Shown here: positions 8,967-16,817 of the stretch, piece after piece | How the letters are laid out: each line of letters starts with the position of its first letter | Numbering within the stretch: the first letter of the stretch is position 1 | Assembly (NCBI GenBank): GCA_964653095.1 | Contig: CAZZEH010000042.1 | Coordinates: 1 to 19,898 of the forward strand | Direction of reading: 5' to 3' | Source: JAMLHH01 sp964653095 | GTDB lineage: Bacteria; Bacteroidota; Bacteroidia; Chitinophagales; JADIYW01 | Length of the DNA: 19,898 nt | The notes under the pieces: generated by a model | Told to the model about the DNA's origin: nothing | The model's database searches: none | Seen by the model: only the letters and a program-made list of their open reading frames with translations | Program-made: the position numbers and the translations under genes

Positions 8967-9440
8967 AGAGCATCTCACTTTACAATTTTGGAGTAATTTG
9001 TTTTACAATTTTAGAGCATTTCACTTTGCGATTTTAGAATATGCACTATATAATCTCGGTGGCTGAGGAAGCATACTTCTTCTGTCTTTAGTAGAGTTAC
9101 GAATCGTAGCGAGCTCGAAGCCACTTTACGATTTTGGAATATGCACTATATAATCTCGGTGGCTGAGGGAGCGTACTTCTTCTGTCTTTAGTAGAGTTAT
9201 GAATCGTAGTGAATTCGAAGCCACTTTACGATTTTGGAATATGCACTATATAATCTCGGTGGCTGAGGGNNNNNNNNNNNNNNNNNNNNNNNNNNNNNNN
9301 NNNNNNNNNNNNNNNNNNNNNNNNNNNNNNNNNNNNNNNNNNNNNNNNNNNNNNNNNNNNNNNNNNNNNAGCGTACTTCTTCTGTCTTTAGTAGAGTTAT
9401 GAATCGTAGTGAACTCGAAGCCACTTTACGATTTTGGAAT
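8967..9440. repeat. 100-bp tandem repeat array with diverged leading copies, interrupted by gap
   Basis: Units starting CACTTTACGATTTTGGAATA recur with an exact 100-bp period at about 9021 (diverged), 9121 and 9221. After the N run the second half of a unit continues at 9370-9420, and a short fragment of the next starts at 9421. Shorter diverged heads (AGAGCATCTCACTTTACAATTTTGGAG) occur at 8967 and 9012. The units contain TCTCGGTGGCTGAGG and TACTTCTTCTGTCTTTAGTAGAG. There are no differing spacers between repeats, so it is not a CRISPR array. The frames that cross it carry runs of unknown residues and are not genes. The rest of the gene-free stretch, 8858-8966 and 9441-9703, shows only a small GTGACTCACTC / GAGTGA inverted repeat near 8915-8950 and otherwise nothing I can name. 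Confidence 0.85.
9270..9369. other. assembly gap (100 N)
   Basis: Exactly 100 N sit inside the 100-bp repeat array, in phase with the unit. A fixed 100-N run usually means a gap of unknown true length, so the number of repeat units here is not known. Confidence 0.98.
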
Positions 9441-9703
9441 GCATTGTTTAAATGTAATATGCATCTACCTCATCGGACAAGATTTAGCATGAATTTTATT
9501 GTATAATACCGTTTGGACAAACAATATAGACCTATTTCGATTTTATCTCATTGTTCTATTTGTTTGTAACCACTGCATAATACCAAAATAAGGTTTCGCT
9601 TTATCGGGCTATTTTGAATTTCAAATTAGTATAAAATGGATTGATTTAGATTCTTTCCGAGAGACAGAATCCAATTCATTTTTCGGCCTAAAAAATTTAG
9701 CTT

Positions 9704-11011
9704 TTAGATATAAATTTCTTCTAGATAATCAGGTTCTTTTAGCTTATTGTGATTTAGATTCATAATACGGTTTCCAATCTGACACTCCAGACATCTTTTT
9801 AAATCACAATATTCCTTTTTTAGGTGTAGCAGTGCCTGACTTTCCAATGCACTCTGATTAGACAGGCCGGAAGCTGACATCCATCTGGTAATTCTGTTGT
9901 TTTCGGGAGAAATACTTTCCAGTATATCCAAAGCTTTTTCAGAATACTGCGCATCATCCATAAACCTGCCATAAGCCAAAAGCATAGGAACTGTAACGTT
10001 AATCACCAGCTTATCTGCAAAACTTTGTGAAAGATTTTTTTCTTTTTCAACTGAATCCTTTTTCAGGTGGTAATGATGATTCCAAAATTCATGAACCGTG
10101 ACATCCAAAATTTCTTTCCTAAAGGCGGTCTCATCCATGACTAATTGAAAAATAAACTGATTCTTTTCTATCAGTTTTGCCAGTTGGACTATTTTTAATG
10201 TCGGGAATCCGGCAGGTCGCCCACTCTTCCACTTCCACCAATAAGCTTCAGATATCTGTACATTCCATTTCTTTTGAAAATGCTGAAACTGATACAACAA
10301 AGTCTTGAGATATTCCTCCTCATCTTTTACATCTTCCAAAAAGCCCGCACAACCCATGAGCAATGCCGCTATCCCTTCTTTCTCATGCCGAATTTTTGAT
10401 AGCCATTGCGTAGGAATGCGAGACGTCAATTCCTGAAAAAGGTTACTGTTTTCACCCTGCCCAAAATATCGGGACAGCCATACAAAAGCCACTTGTTCAA
10501 AATCATTTTTAAACCTGATAAGCAGCTCCTCTATCTTTTGCACTTTCTGTTCCATACGCTCAATAGCCAACCGATGCATAAACAGACGTATTGCAGAAGG
10601 TTCTATCTCAGGTATTAGATGCTGGCAAGGCAAAACCAAAGTGGAGTTCATGAGGGATAAATATCGGTCATAGATAGATTTGGGGATTCGCCCGGCCAGC
10701 TCTAATGTAGGGAAAGAAGTATTTTCAATTTCTTTGTCGTGGTGATAGACGACATGCAAAATGATATTTTGATAATTTTTATCGTCGGAGTGTCGATGCC
10801 TGTCCCAATCCGAGGCTATGACGTGTATCTCGATATGTCCTGCCCAGATAACACCGTCTATCTCGACTTTAGCATTTAGGAAATCCGGGCCATCACCATG
10901 ATTCAAGTGTCCATAGTCTATAATGTGAACGGAGTCGCCGTGGGTGGTTATTAAGTCTCTGTGGTTAAACCGCTGATATTTCCAGATAAAATGTAAAAAC
11001 TCTTCTCTCAC
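9704..11011 (-). CDS. DUF2851 family protein
   Basis: This 435-residue protein belongs to a family of unknown function that is common in Bacteroidota. The diagnostic N-terminal part reads EEFLHFIWKY (3-12), then GDGPDFLNAKV (39-49), WAGHIEIH (56-63), SDWDRH (67-72) and ILHVVYHHD (84-92). The spacing of D43 and E61-x-H63 recalls a PD-(D/E)xK nuclease core with His in place of Lys; that is my speculation. The C-terminus has a Cys cluster (C402, C407, C410 in CDLKRCLEC) that could hold a metal. There is no signal peptide, so it is cytoplasmic. The start codon is GTG: no in-frame ATG lies upstream before the divergent gene, and MREEFLHFIW aligns with the usual family start. It stands alone and divergent from the ATPase gene; no terminator is evident. 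Confidence 0.85.
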   Translation of the reverse strand: MREEFLHFIWKYQRFNHRDLITTHGDSVHIIDYGHLNHGDGPDFLNAKVEIDGVIWAGHIEIHVIASDWDRHRHSDDKNYQNIILHVVYHHDKEIENTSFPTLELAGRIPKSIYDRYLSLMNSTLVLPCQHLIPEIEPSAIRLFMHRLAIERMEQKVQKIEELLIRFKNDFEQVAFVWLSRYFGQGENSNLFQELTSRIPTQWLSKIRHEKEGIAALLMGCAGFLEDVKDEEEYLKTLLYQFQHFQKKWNVQISEAYWWKWKSGRPAGFPTLKIVQLAKLIEKNQFIFQLVMDETAFRKEILDVTVHEFWNHHYHLKKDSVEKEKNLSQSFADKLVINVTVPMLLAYGRFMDDAQYSEKALDILESISPENNRITRWMSASGLSNQSALESQALLHLKKEYCDLKRCLECQIGNRIMNLNHNKLKEPDYLEEIYI

Positions 11012-11090
11012 AATAAAACGATTTATTATTGAGATGCATAAAAAGAGGAAATTCCATAAAACTTAGAGAGAAATTTGATGAAATATATAG

Positions 11091-11139
11091 ATTTTGATTT
11101 ATCAAAATTCTTGCAAATTAGGAATTCGATTCCTAATTT
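11091..11139. promoter_or_regulatory. two inverted repeats ahead of the AAA/DUF4143 gene, possible operator or leader hairpin
   Basis: A perfect dyad with 11-base arms AAATTAGGAAT / ATTCCTAATTT around TCG (11115-11139) ends three bases before the ATG at 11143. A second perfect dyad, ATTTTGAT-TT-ATCAAAAT, lies just upstream (11091-11108). The near-promoter sequence TAGATTTTG overlaps the start of the second dyad. The placement suits an operator, perhaps for self-control, or an RNA hairpin covering the start of translation. Confidence 0.5.
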
Positions 11140-11142
11140 TAC

Positions 11143-12312
11143 ATGAATACAAGTATGATGGTAGAAAGGAGGTTATTCGAATCAGTAAAAAAAGCTTTGA
11201 ATAAATACCCGATTGCGGCGATTAACGGTCCAAGACAGTCAGGGAAAACAACGTTTACCAAAATGCTCTTACCGAATTATAAATATATCAACTTAGAAGA
11301 TGTATCCTTGAGAGAGTTTGCAATAAATGATCCCAAAAATTTTTTAGAAACTTATCAAAATGGTGTTATTATTGACGAGATACAGTATGCTCCCCAACTT
11401 TTCTCTTACCTGCAAGTTTATACGGACGAAAGAGAGCGAAACGGTGAATATGTTATTACTGGTTCACAAAATTTTCTAATGATGGAAAGTCTCTCTCAAT
11501 CCTTAGCAGGGCGTGTGGCACTGTTTAATTTGCTTCCTTTTTCGCTGGAAGAGTTGAAAAACACAGAATATGATACTTCTAATTGGGAAAAATATCTATT
11601 AGCCGGAAGCTATCCGAGAAAATGGAAAAACCAGATAGAAGCAGAGGAATACTATAGAAACTATTTGAACACATACATTGAAAGGGATGTGCGTCTAATA
11701 AGGAATATCAATAATCTCGCACTGTTTCAAAGATTTATCCAACTCCTTGCCGGTCGGGTTGGTCAGCCGTTTAATCAAAGCAATCTTGGGACAGAATTAG
11801 GTATTGACAACAAAACTGTTGATGCCTGGATGACATTGTTGGAAATTTCGTTTATTGCTTTTAGATTAAAACCTTACTATAAAAACTTCAATAAAAGGGT
11901 AGTCAAAACCCCCAAAGTGTATTTTTATGATACAGGGTTACTTTCCACACTCTTAAGCATACGTACAGAAGAAGAGTTATCCATCCATTTTGCAAAAGGA
12001 CAACTTTTTGAAAACCTTGTGGTATTGGAATTAATAAAGAATGAAGCCAATAAAAGTCTGTATGGGAATTTTTATTACTGGAAAGACTCTTCCGGAAACG
12101 AAATTGACTTAATCATAGATCAGGGAATTCGGTTAAAGGCGTTGGAAATCAAATCCGGTAAGACAATTCAGCCTGATTTTTTCAAACACCTGAATAGTTT
12201 TTCAGCCCAACAAGATAATATAGATAGCTACTTAGTGTTTGGCGGAAAGGAATACCAAAAAAGAGGACAGGCTACTGTTTTAAGCCTATGGGATCTGGAT
12301 AAATTAGTATAG
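11143..12312 (+). CDS. AAA-family ATPase with C-terminal DUF4143 domain
   Basis: The 389-residue protein is of the AAA_14 plus DUF4143 type, a large family with unknown role, often in several copies per genome and sometimes linked to mobile or defence-like regions. The ATPase part has a Walker A GPRQSGKT (29-36), a Walker B VIIDEIQ (75-81) and the sensor-like ITGSQN (105-110), followed by the family motif YIERDVR (178-184). The DUF4143 part ends with GNEIDLII (318-325) and ALEIKSGK (333-340). D322, E335 and K337 form a PD-(D/E)xK-like nuclease signature, common in this family, though activity is not proven. The start is uncertain: ATG at 11143 or ATG at 11158. The stop lies two bases from the convergent pyrF stop, so there is no room for a terminator between them. 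Confidence 0.88.
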   Translation: MNTSMMVERRLFESVKKALNKYPIAAINGPRQSGKTTFTKMLLPNYKYINLEDVSLREFAINDPKNFLETYQNGVIIDEIQYAPQLFSYLQVYTDERERNGEYVITGSQNFLMMESLSQSLAGRVALFNLLPFSLEELKNTEYDTSNWEKYLLAGSYPRKWKNQIEAEEYYRNYLNTYIERDVRLIRNINNLALFQRFIQLLAGRVGQPFNQSNLGTELGIDNKTVDAWMTLLEISFIAFRLKPYYKNFNKRVVKTPKVYFYDTGLLSTLLSIRTEEELSIHFAKGQLFENLVVLELIKNEANKSLYGNFYYWKDSSGNEIDLIIDQGIRLKALEIKSGKTIQPDFFKHLNSFSAQQDNIDSYLVFGGKEYQKRGQATVLSLWDLDKLV

Positions 12313-12314
12313 TA

Positions 12315-13127
12315 TCAACAATACTTCTTAATCAGTGCAGCCATCTGTTCGTTGAGTTCCAAAGCTTTTTCTCTCGCAGCTTCTGCAAAATCTTTCCCAT
12401 TGGAAGCATAGATAATGCCACGGGTGGAATTGACTAAAAGTCCGACATCCTGATTGAGACCGTATTGTGAGAGTTTTTCCAAATCTCCGCCCTGAGCTCC
12501 TACGCCCGGCACCAAAAAGAAATGTTCGGGACAAAAAGAACGAATATATTGAAAATCTTCTTCATTGGTTGCTCCTATGACAAACATCAGATTTTCGGGT
12601 GTGCCCCATTGCATAGTTGTCCTGATAACTTTTTCAAAGAGGGGTGTATCGCCTATCATCTGCCTTTGAAAATCTTTGTTTCCGGCATTGGAGGTCAATC
12701 CCAACACAATCGCCCATTTATCTTCAAACTGCAAGAACGGAGTCACGGAATCTTCGCCCATGTACGGAGCCACAGTAATCGAATCAAAATTCATGCTCTG
12801 TAAAAAAGTTTTGGCATACATGGCGGCGGTATTACCTATATCTCCGCGTTTGGCATCAGCTATGGTATAGCAATCATTCGGAATTAAATCACGGGTTTTT
12901 TTCAGTGTCGTGAGACCATCCAGACCCAATGCTTCAAAAAAGCCGACATTAGGTTTATAAGCTACGCAAATATCGCTTGTCGCTTCTATAATAGCTTTGT
13001 TAAACTCCAGAACAGGATTGTCGTATTTTAAAAGATGAGGCGGAAGTTTTGAAATATCGGGGTCAAGCCCTACGCATAAGTAAGAGTTTTTCTTTCTGAT
13101 TTGCTCAATAAGTACTGTTCTTTTCAC
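12315..13127 (-). CDS. pyrF: orotidine 5'-phosphate decarboxylase, type 2
   Basis: This enzyme performs the last step of de novo UMP synthesis, decarboxylating OMP. The 270-residue length fits the longer type 2 group. Motifs are LCVGLDPD (17-24), AYKPNVGFFE (56-65) and the catalytic DAKRGDIGNT (91-100) with D91 and K93. The phosphate-binding end reads LVNSTRGIIYAS. The start codon is GTG, preceded by AAAGAGAAG in the nine bases that separate it from the stop of the NifU-like gene. Translation is probably coupled to that gene. It is the third gene of an mrp - nifU-like - pyrF string on the minus strand, and it is convergent with the AAA/DUF4143 gene. Confidence 0.96.
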   Translation of the reverse strand: MKRTVLIEQIRKKNSYLCVGLDPDISKLPPHLLKYDNPVLEFNKAIIEATSDICVAYKPNVGFFEALGLDGLTTLKKTRDLIPNDCYTIADAKRGDIGNTAAMYAKTFLQSMNFDSITVAPYMGEDSVTPFLQFEDKWAIVLGLTSNAGNKDFQRQMIGDTPLFEKVIRTTMQWGTPENLMFVIGATNEEDFQYIRSFCPEHFFLVPGVGAQGGDLEKLSQYGLNQDVGLLVNSTRGIIYASNGKDFAEAAREKALELNEQMAALIKKYC

Positions 13128-13136
13128 CTTCTCTTT

Positions 13137-13382
13137 TTATACCGAAATAATTTTCTGGATTTCGGGTACCGCACCTAAGACAGTTGCTTCTACTCCGCCT
13201 TTTAGGGTGTTTTCCTTAATTTCACAAAAGCTGCAATTACCCAACAGCTTTACCTTTAGCTCATAATCACCGGTTAAATCTACGATTTCTATATCCCCTC
13301 CATCTGCTATCAGATATGGACGGATAGTTTCCAGAGCATTTTGAACTCTTTTTAAAAGTAACTGCTTTTCGGAAGTTTCCAT
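13137..13382 (-). CDS. NifU C-terminal domain protein (Fe-S scaffold or carrier)
   Basis: This 81-residue protein consists only of a NifU/Nfu-type C-terminal domain. The conserved features are RPYLIADGGDIEIV (21-34) and the cluster-binding C50-x-x-C53 in LGNCSFCEIKENTLKGGVE. Nfu proteins bridge a 4Fe-4S cluster between subunits and hand it to target enzymes in the cytoplasm. Its position directly after mrp (11-bp gap), another Fe-S carrier, supports that role. No HesB-like or other extra domain is present. ATG start. Confidence 0.93.
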   Translation of the reverse strand: METSEKQLLLKRVQNALETIRPYLIADGGDIEIVDLTGDYELKVKLLGNCSFCEIKENTLKGGVEATVLGAVPEIQKIISV

Positions 13383-13393
13383 TCAAGGTAAGT

Positions 13394-14482
13394 TTATACT
13401 TTAATTTCAGAAGTCCTTTCGGCATTTCTCATGGTAATAAATCTCGCTATATTGCTCGCAATTACCTCAAAAGCATTAGAAGCTGTCTCGTCACCTTCCA
13501 ATACCGCCGGAACACCCACATCTCCTCCTTCCCGTATCGCCTGAACCAATGGTACTTCGCCCAAAAACGGTACGTCATATTCTTCTGCCAGTGCCTGTCC
13601 TCCTCCTTTTCCAAAAATATAATACTTATTATTTGGCAGTTCAGCGGGAGTAAAATAGGCCATATTTTCTACAATACCCAAAATAGGAATATTGATAGAA
13701 TCCATAGCATAAAAGGATGCTGCTTTACGAGCATCTGCCAATGCTACTTCCTGAGGAGTTGTAACAATTACAGCACCTGTAACAGGAGCTATTTGAGCCA
13801 ACGTAAGCTGTACGTCTCCTGTACCCGGAGGCATATCTAAAATCACATAATCCAATTCTCCCCAAATTACGTCAGTAATAAATTGTCGAAGTGCAGAGGT
13901 GACCATGGGTCCTCTCCATGCCACAGCCTGTTTAGGGTCCACTAAAAATCCAATAGACATGACTTTCATGCCCTGATATTCCAAAGGAACTATTTTAGGC
14001 TTTCCGTCCACGGTTCTCAGCCCCGGTCTTAATCCTTTTAACCCGAGCATGGTAGGAATTGACGGTCCATGAATATCTGCATCTATTAATCCGACTTTTG
14101 CCCCGCTTCGTTTTAAAGCAACCGCCAGGTTTACTGATACAGTAGATTTTCCCACACCTCCTTTTCCCGAAGAGACTGCGACAAGATTCTTTACTCCCGG
14201 TAACACGTCTGATCTGAAATCTCGAAGTGTAGTAACTCTCGAAGTAAATTCGATATGAGGAACCGCATCTTTGCTGACAAGTGTTTTTATTGCTTCTTTG
14301 GAGTCGTTTCCAAGCTTATCTTTAAGCGGACATGCCGGTGTAGTCAGTTCTATAGTAAAATATACATCCAAACCTTCTATTCGGACATCCTTTATCATAT
14401 TTAAAGTCACTAAGTCTTTTTGAAAATCCGGGTCTATTACGGTGCTTAATGCCTTTAAAACGATTTCTTCTGTGATTGTCAT
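13394..14482 (-). CDS. Mrp/ApbC family Fe-S carrier P-loop ATPase
   Basis: The 362-residue protein has an N-terminal MIP18/DUF59 domain (about 1-90, with TPACPLKDKL at 48-57) and a C-terminal ParA/Mrp ATPase. The deviant Walker A is GKGGVGKST (106-114), switch I is DADIHGPS (134-141), and DMPPGTGD (216-223) is the Walker B. Mrp proteins bind and transfer 4Fe-4S clusters in the cytoplasm. The C-terminal CxxC found in E. coli Mrp after the ENM motif is absent: here the text is ENMAYFTPAELP (272-283). From memory this cysteine-free form is usual in Bacteroidota homologues, so it is probably a lineage variant and the single C51 may matter instead. It is the first gene of the three-gene string, with a candidate TAAGTTTG promoter about 85 bases upstream. 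Confidence 0.95.
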   Translation of the reverse strand: MTITEEIVLKALSTVIDPDFQKDLVTLNMIKDVRIEGLDVYFTIELTTPACPLKDKLGNDSKEAIKTLVSKDAVPHIEFTSRVTTLRDFRSDVLPGVKNLVAVSSGKGGVGKSTVSVNLAVALKRSGAKVGLIDADIHGPSIPTMLGLKGLRPGLRTVDGKPKIVPLEYQGMKVMSIGFLVDPKQAVAWRGPMVTSALRQFITDVIWGELDYVILDMPPGTGDVQLTLAQIAPVTGAVIVTTPQEVALADARKAASFYAMDSINIPILGIVENMAYFTPAELPNNKYYIFGKGGGQALAEEYDVPFLGEVPLVQAIREGGDVGVPAVLEGDETASNAFEVIASNIARFITMRNAERTSEIKV

Positions 14483-14566
14483 TTTGTTTTTTAGAATGAT
14501 TCTAATGTAAAGATATAAAAAGATACAGTTTTGTCTTAAACCTTTTCAAATTATTAAATGAGTTTA

Positions 14567-14574
14567 CAAACTTA
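14567..14574 (-). promoter_or_regulatory. candidate -7 element (TAAGTTTG) for the mrp - nifU - pyrF string
   Basis: Reading the minus strand, TAAGTTTG fits TAnnTTTG. It lies about 85 bases before the mrp ATG. A TTTG at 14603-14600 could be the -33 part but its spacing of 25 bases is long. Confidence 0.35.
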
Positions 14575-14681
14575 TAACATTAGACGAGTTGAGAATTTTC
14601 AAATCAGGAACAAATCTTCTTACGCATCAATCTTGAATTTACCTGGAAAATAATTTGCTCAAAATTTCACTTGCCTGAATT

Positions 14682-14710
14682 TTTGTAAAATCTGAAAAAC
14701 AATACATTTG
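14682..14710 (+). promoter_or_regulatory. promoter of selU-selD, abutting the start codon
   Basis: TTTG (14682-14685), 17 bases, then TACATTTG (14703-14710) match the Bacteroidota -33/-7 consensus. Only four bases separate the -7 element from the ATG at 14715, so the transcript is predicted to have no leader or almost none. The remaining gap 14483-14681 shows only the opposing candidate promoter. Confidence 0.65.
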
Positions 14711-14714
14711 CATA

Positions 14715-15752
14715 ATGGCGGCAACTGAGTTAGAAGTTGAAGAGTTTTTAAAACTATCTCAGGGGAATCTGATTTTAGATGTTCGAAGTCCGTCAGAATA
14801 TCAGCATGCACATATTCCAAATGCCCGCTCGTTTCCGCTTTTTACAGACGAAGAAAGAAAGATTGTCGGGACTACTTACAAGCAGCAAAGCCGAGAACTC
14901 GCTATACAAGTCGGACTGGAGTATTTCGGACCAAAGATGAAACAAATGGTTTTAGATGCAGAAGTTGCTTTAAAAAGCAAAGATTCCAAAAAAGTCTTTG
15001 TGCATTGCTGGCGTGGCGGTATGCGAAGCGCAGCTGTATCCTGGCTTTTGGATTTGTACGGATTTGAAGTTTTTGTTTTAAAAGGAGGATATAAAACATT
15101 TAGAGGTTGGGTTCTGTCACAATTTGATAAAAAATATGACATGACCATTTTGAGCGGATTTACCGGATGCGGAAAAACGGAAATTTTACACGAATTGGAA
15201 AAAAGAGGAGAAGCTATAATCGATTTAGAAGAGATTGCTTCGCACAGAGGCTCTACTTTTGGAGCCTTAGGAATGAAAGAGCAGCCCAGCTCAGAGCAGT
15301 TCGAAAATGAACTTGCTCTCACTTTATACAAAATTAATCACGAGAAAAAAGACCAAACTATTTGGCTTGAAAGCGAAAGCAGCAGAATCGGACGTGTCAA
15401 TATGCCTTATCAGTTTTTCAATAAAATGAAAGAAGCAAAGTGCATACGAATCGAAGTTCCTCTTCAAAAACGACTTCAAAAAATCATCGTAGAATATGGC
15501 TGTTTTGGTATTGAGAGATTAAAAGCCGGTGTGCTGAGGATACAAAAAAGGTTGGGCGGACTGGAAACAAAAAATGCGTTAGAGCATTTGAATCACTATA
15601 ACCTGGAAAAAGCATTTGAAATCTTAATCAAATATTACGACAAAACTTATAGCAGAAATGATTTATTTCAGCCACCATTTTTAAACATAAAACTGCCGGA
15701 CACTGATTCAGAAACAAATGCAAATATTATTTTAAACCAAATAAAAAACTAA
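14715..15752 (+). CDS. mnmH: tRNA 2-selenouridine synthase
   Basis: This enzyme (also called SelU or YbbB) replaces the sulfur of 5-substituted 2-thiouridine at the wobble position of Lys, Glu and Gln tRNAs by selenium, through a geranylated intermediate, using selenophosphate. The 345-residue length fits the family. The N-terminal rhodanese domain contains the active Cys98 in VHCWRGGMRS (96-105) and DVRSPSEYQHAHIPNA (22-37). The second half is a P-loop domain with SGFTGCGKTE (147-156). selD, which makes the selenophosphate, starts on the base after the stop codon (TAA-ATG), so both form one operon and are probably translationally coupled. A long opposite-strand frame inside this gene is a shadow. 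Confidence 0.96.
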   Translation: MAATELEVEEFLKLSQGNLILDVRSPSEYQHAHIPNARSFPLFTDEERKIVGTTYKQQSRELAIQVGLEYFGPKMKQMVLDAEVALKSKDSKKVFVHCWRGGMRSAAVSWLLDLYGFEVFVLKGGYKTFRGWVLSQFDKKYDMTILSGFTGCGKTEILHELEKRGEAIIDLEEIASHRGSTFGALGMKEQPSSEQFENELALTLYKINHEKKDQTIWLESESSRIGRVNMPYQFFNKMKEAKCIRIEVPLQKRLQKIIVEYGCFGIERLKAGVLRIQKRLGGLETKNALEHLNHYNLEKAFEILIKYYDKTYSRNDLFQPPFLNIKLPDTDSETNANIILNQIKN

Positions 15753-16808
15753 ATGACTGAAGATACGATTAGACTCACTCAATATTCCCACGGTGGTGGA
15801 TGCGGGTGCAAAATAGCTCCAAAAGTTTTAAGCGAAATCCTGAAACACGGACAAAGTATGCAGAATGACAACCTTATCGTGGGTAACAGTACCAATGACG
15901 ATGCAGCCGTTTATGCCCTTAACGAAACGGAAGGACTTGTGGCGACAACCGATTTTTTTACTCCGATAGTGGATGATCCATATGTTTTTGGGAAGGTGGC
16001 CGCGGCAAATGCAGTCAGCGATGTGTATGCAATGGGTGGCAAACCGATCTTAGCTCTCGCTATTTTGGGCTGGCCGATTGGAAAACTGTCCGAAAGTGTG
16101 GCCAATCGTGTCATGCAGGGAGCCAGAAATATTTGTAACGAGGCAGGTATACCTTTGGCGGGAGGACACAGTATTGATACGCCTGAACCCGTTTTTGGTC
16201 TCGCAGTGAACGGATTAGTTAAATTAAACCACTTGAAACAAAATAACACCGCTCAAGCAGGTGATGTAATCTTGCTTACCAAACCTCTTGGCGTGGGAAT
16301 TCTTTCCACTGCTACTAAAAAGGGCTTAGTTAAGGAGGAGGATTTAAAAACTTTATACTCTCAACTGACTCAGGTCAATTCTGTCGGATATGAATTGGGG
16401 AAAATAGAAGGAGTACATGCAATGACTGACGTAACCGGCTTTGGTCTGCTCGGACATTTAACCGAAATGGCAGAAGGTTCAGACCTGTCTGCTGAAATTG
16501 ATTACTCCAAAGTTCCAAAACTGAAATGTCTTCCTGAATATTTAGCCCAAAAAGCTATTCCGGGAGCAACTCCAAGAAACCTGAGCGCTTATCGGGAAAA
16601 AATTGCAGTGCACAATAGTATTGATGAAGCTGAATCTTTTCATATACTACCCGACCCGCAAACAAACGGCGGTTTGCTTATTGCAGTTTCTCCGGATAGT
16701 TTAGAGATTGTACAACAACTTTTGAGCAGTCACGGTTATCCAAAAGAAATTCTCGAACCTATCGGATTCTTCAAGTCAAAAGCAAATAAAGTTTTGGAAT
16801 TTACCTGA
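15753..16808 (+). CDS. selD: selenide, water dikinase (selenophosphate synthetase)
   Basis: This enzyme makes selenophosphate from selenide and ATP (giving AMP and phosphate). The 351-residue length is normal. The N-terminal active-site loop YSHGGGCGCKIAP (11-23) has Cys17 and Lys20 at the same numbering as E. coli SelD. Many organisms have selenocysteine at position 17, but here the codon is TGC, so this is the Cys form. Other motifs are TNDDAAVY, TDFFTPIVDDPY and DVTGFGLLGHL, with AGGHSIDTPEP in the middle. Its only visible partner is mnmH, so selenium use here serves tRNA. No selA, selB or selC is seen in the window, which does not exclude them elsewhere. It is convergent with the kinase gene across nine bases. 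Confidence 0.97.
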   Translation: MTEDTIRLTQYSHGGGCGCKIAPKVLSEILKHGQSMQNDNLIVGNSTNDDAAVYALNETEGLVATTDFFTPIVDDPYVFGKVAAANAVSDVYAMGGKPILALAILGWPIGKLSESVANRVMQGARNICNEAGIPLAGGHSIDTPEPVFGLAVNGLVKLNHLKQNNTAQAGDVILLTKPLGVGILSTATKKGLVKEEDLKTLYSQLTQVNSVGYELGKIEGVHAMTDVTGFGLLGHLTEMAEGSDLSAEIDYSKVPKLKCLPEYLAQKAIPGATPRNLSAYREKIAVHNSIDEAESFHILPDPQTNGGLLIAVSPDSLEIVQQLLSSHGYPKEILEPIGFFKSKANKVLEFT

Positions 16809-16817
16809 TTATAAGAG

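Noticed and set aside
8967..9440. CRISPR array
   Set aside because: The whole 100-bp unit repeats without distinct spacers, and there are no cas genes nearby.
11160..11175. AGGAGG as a ribosome site for a later start in the AAA/DUF4143 gene
   Set aside because: No suitable start codon follows at the right distance, and the codons encode the conserved N-terminal ERRLFE region.
14876..15331. 151-residue frame on the minus strand inside mnmH
   Set aside because: It is antisense to a clearly recognised enzyme and has no family features.
15753..15815. Selenocysteine codon in selD
   Set aside because: The active-site position 17 is TGC (Cys); no in-frame TGA is present.
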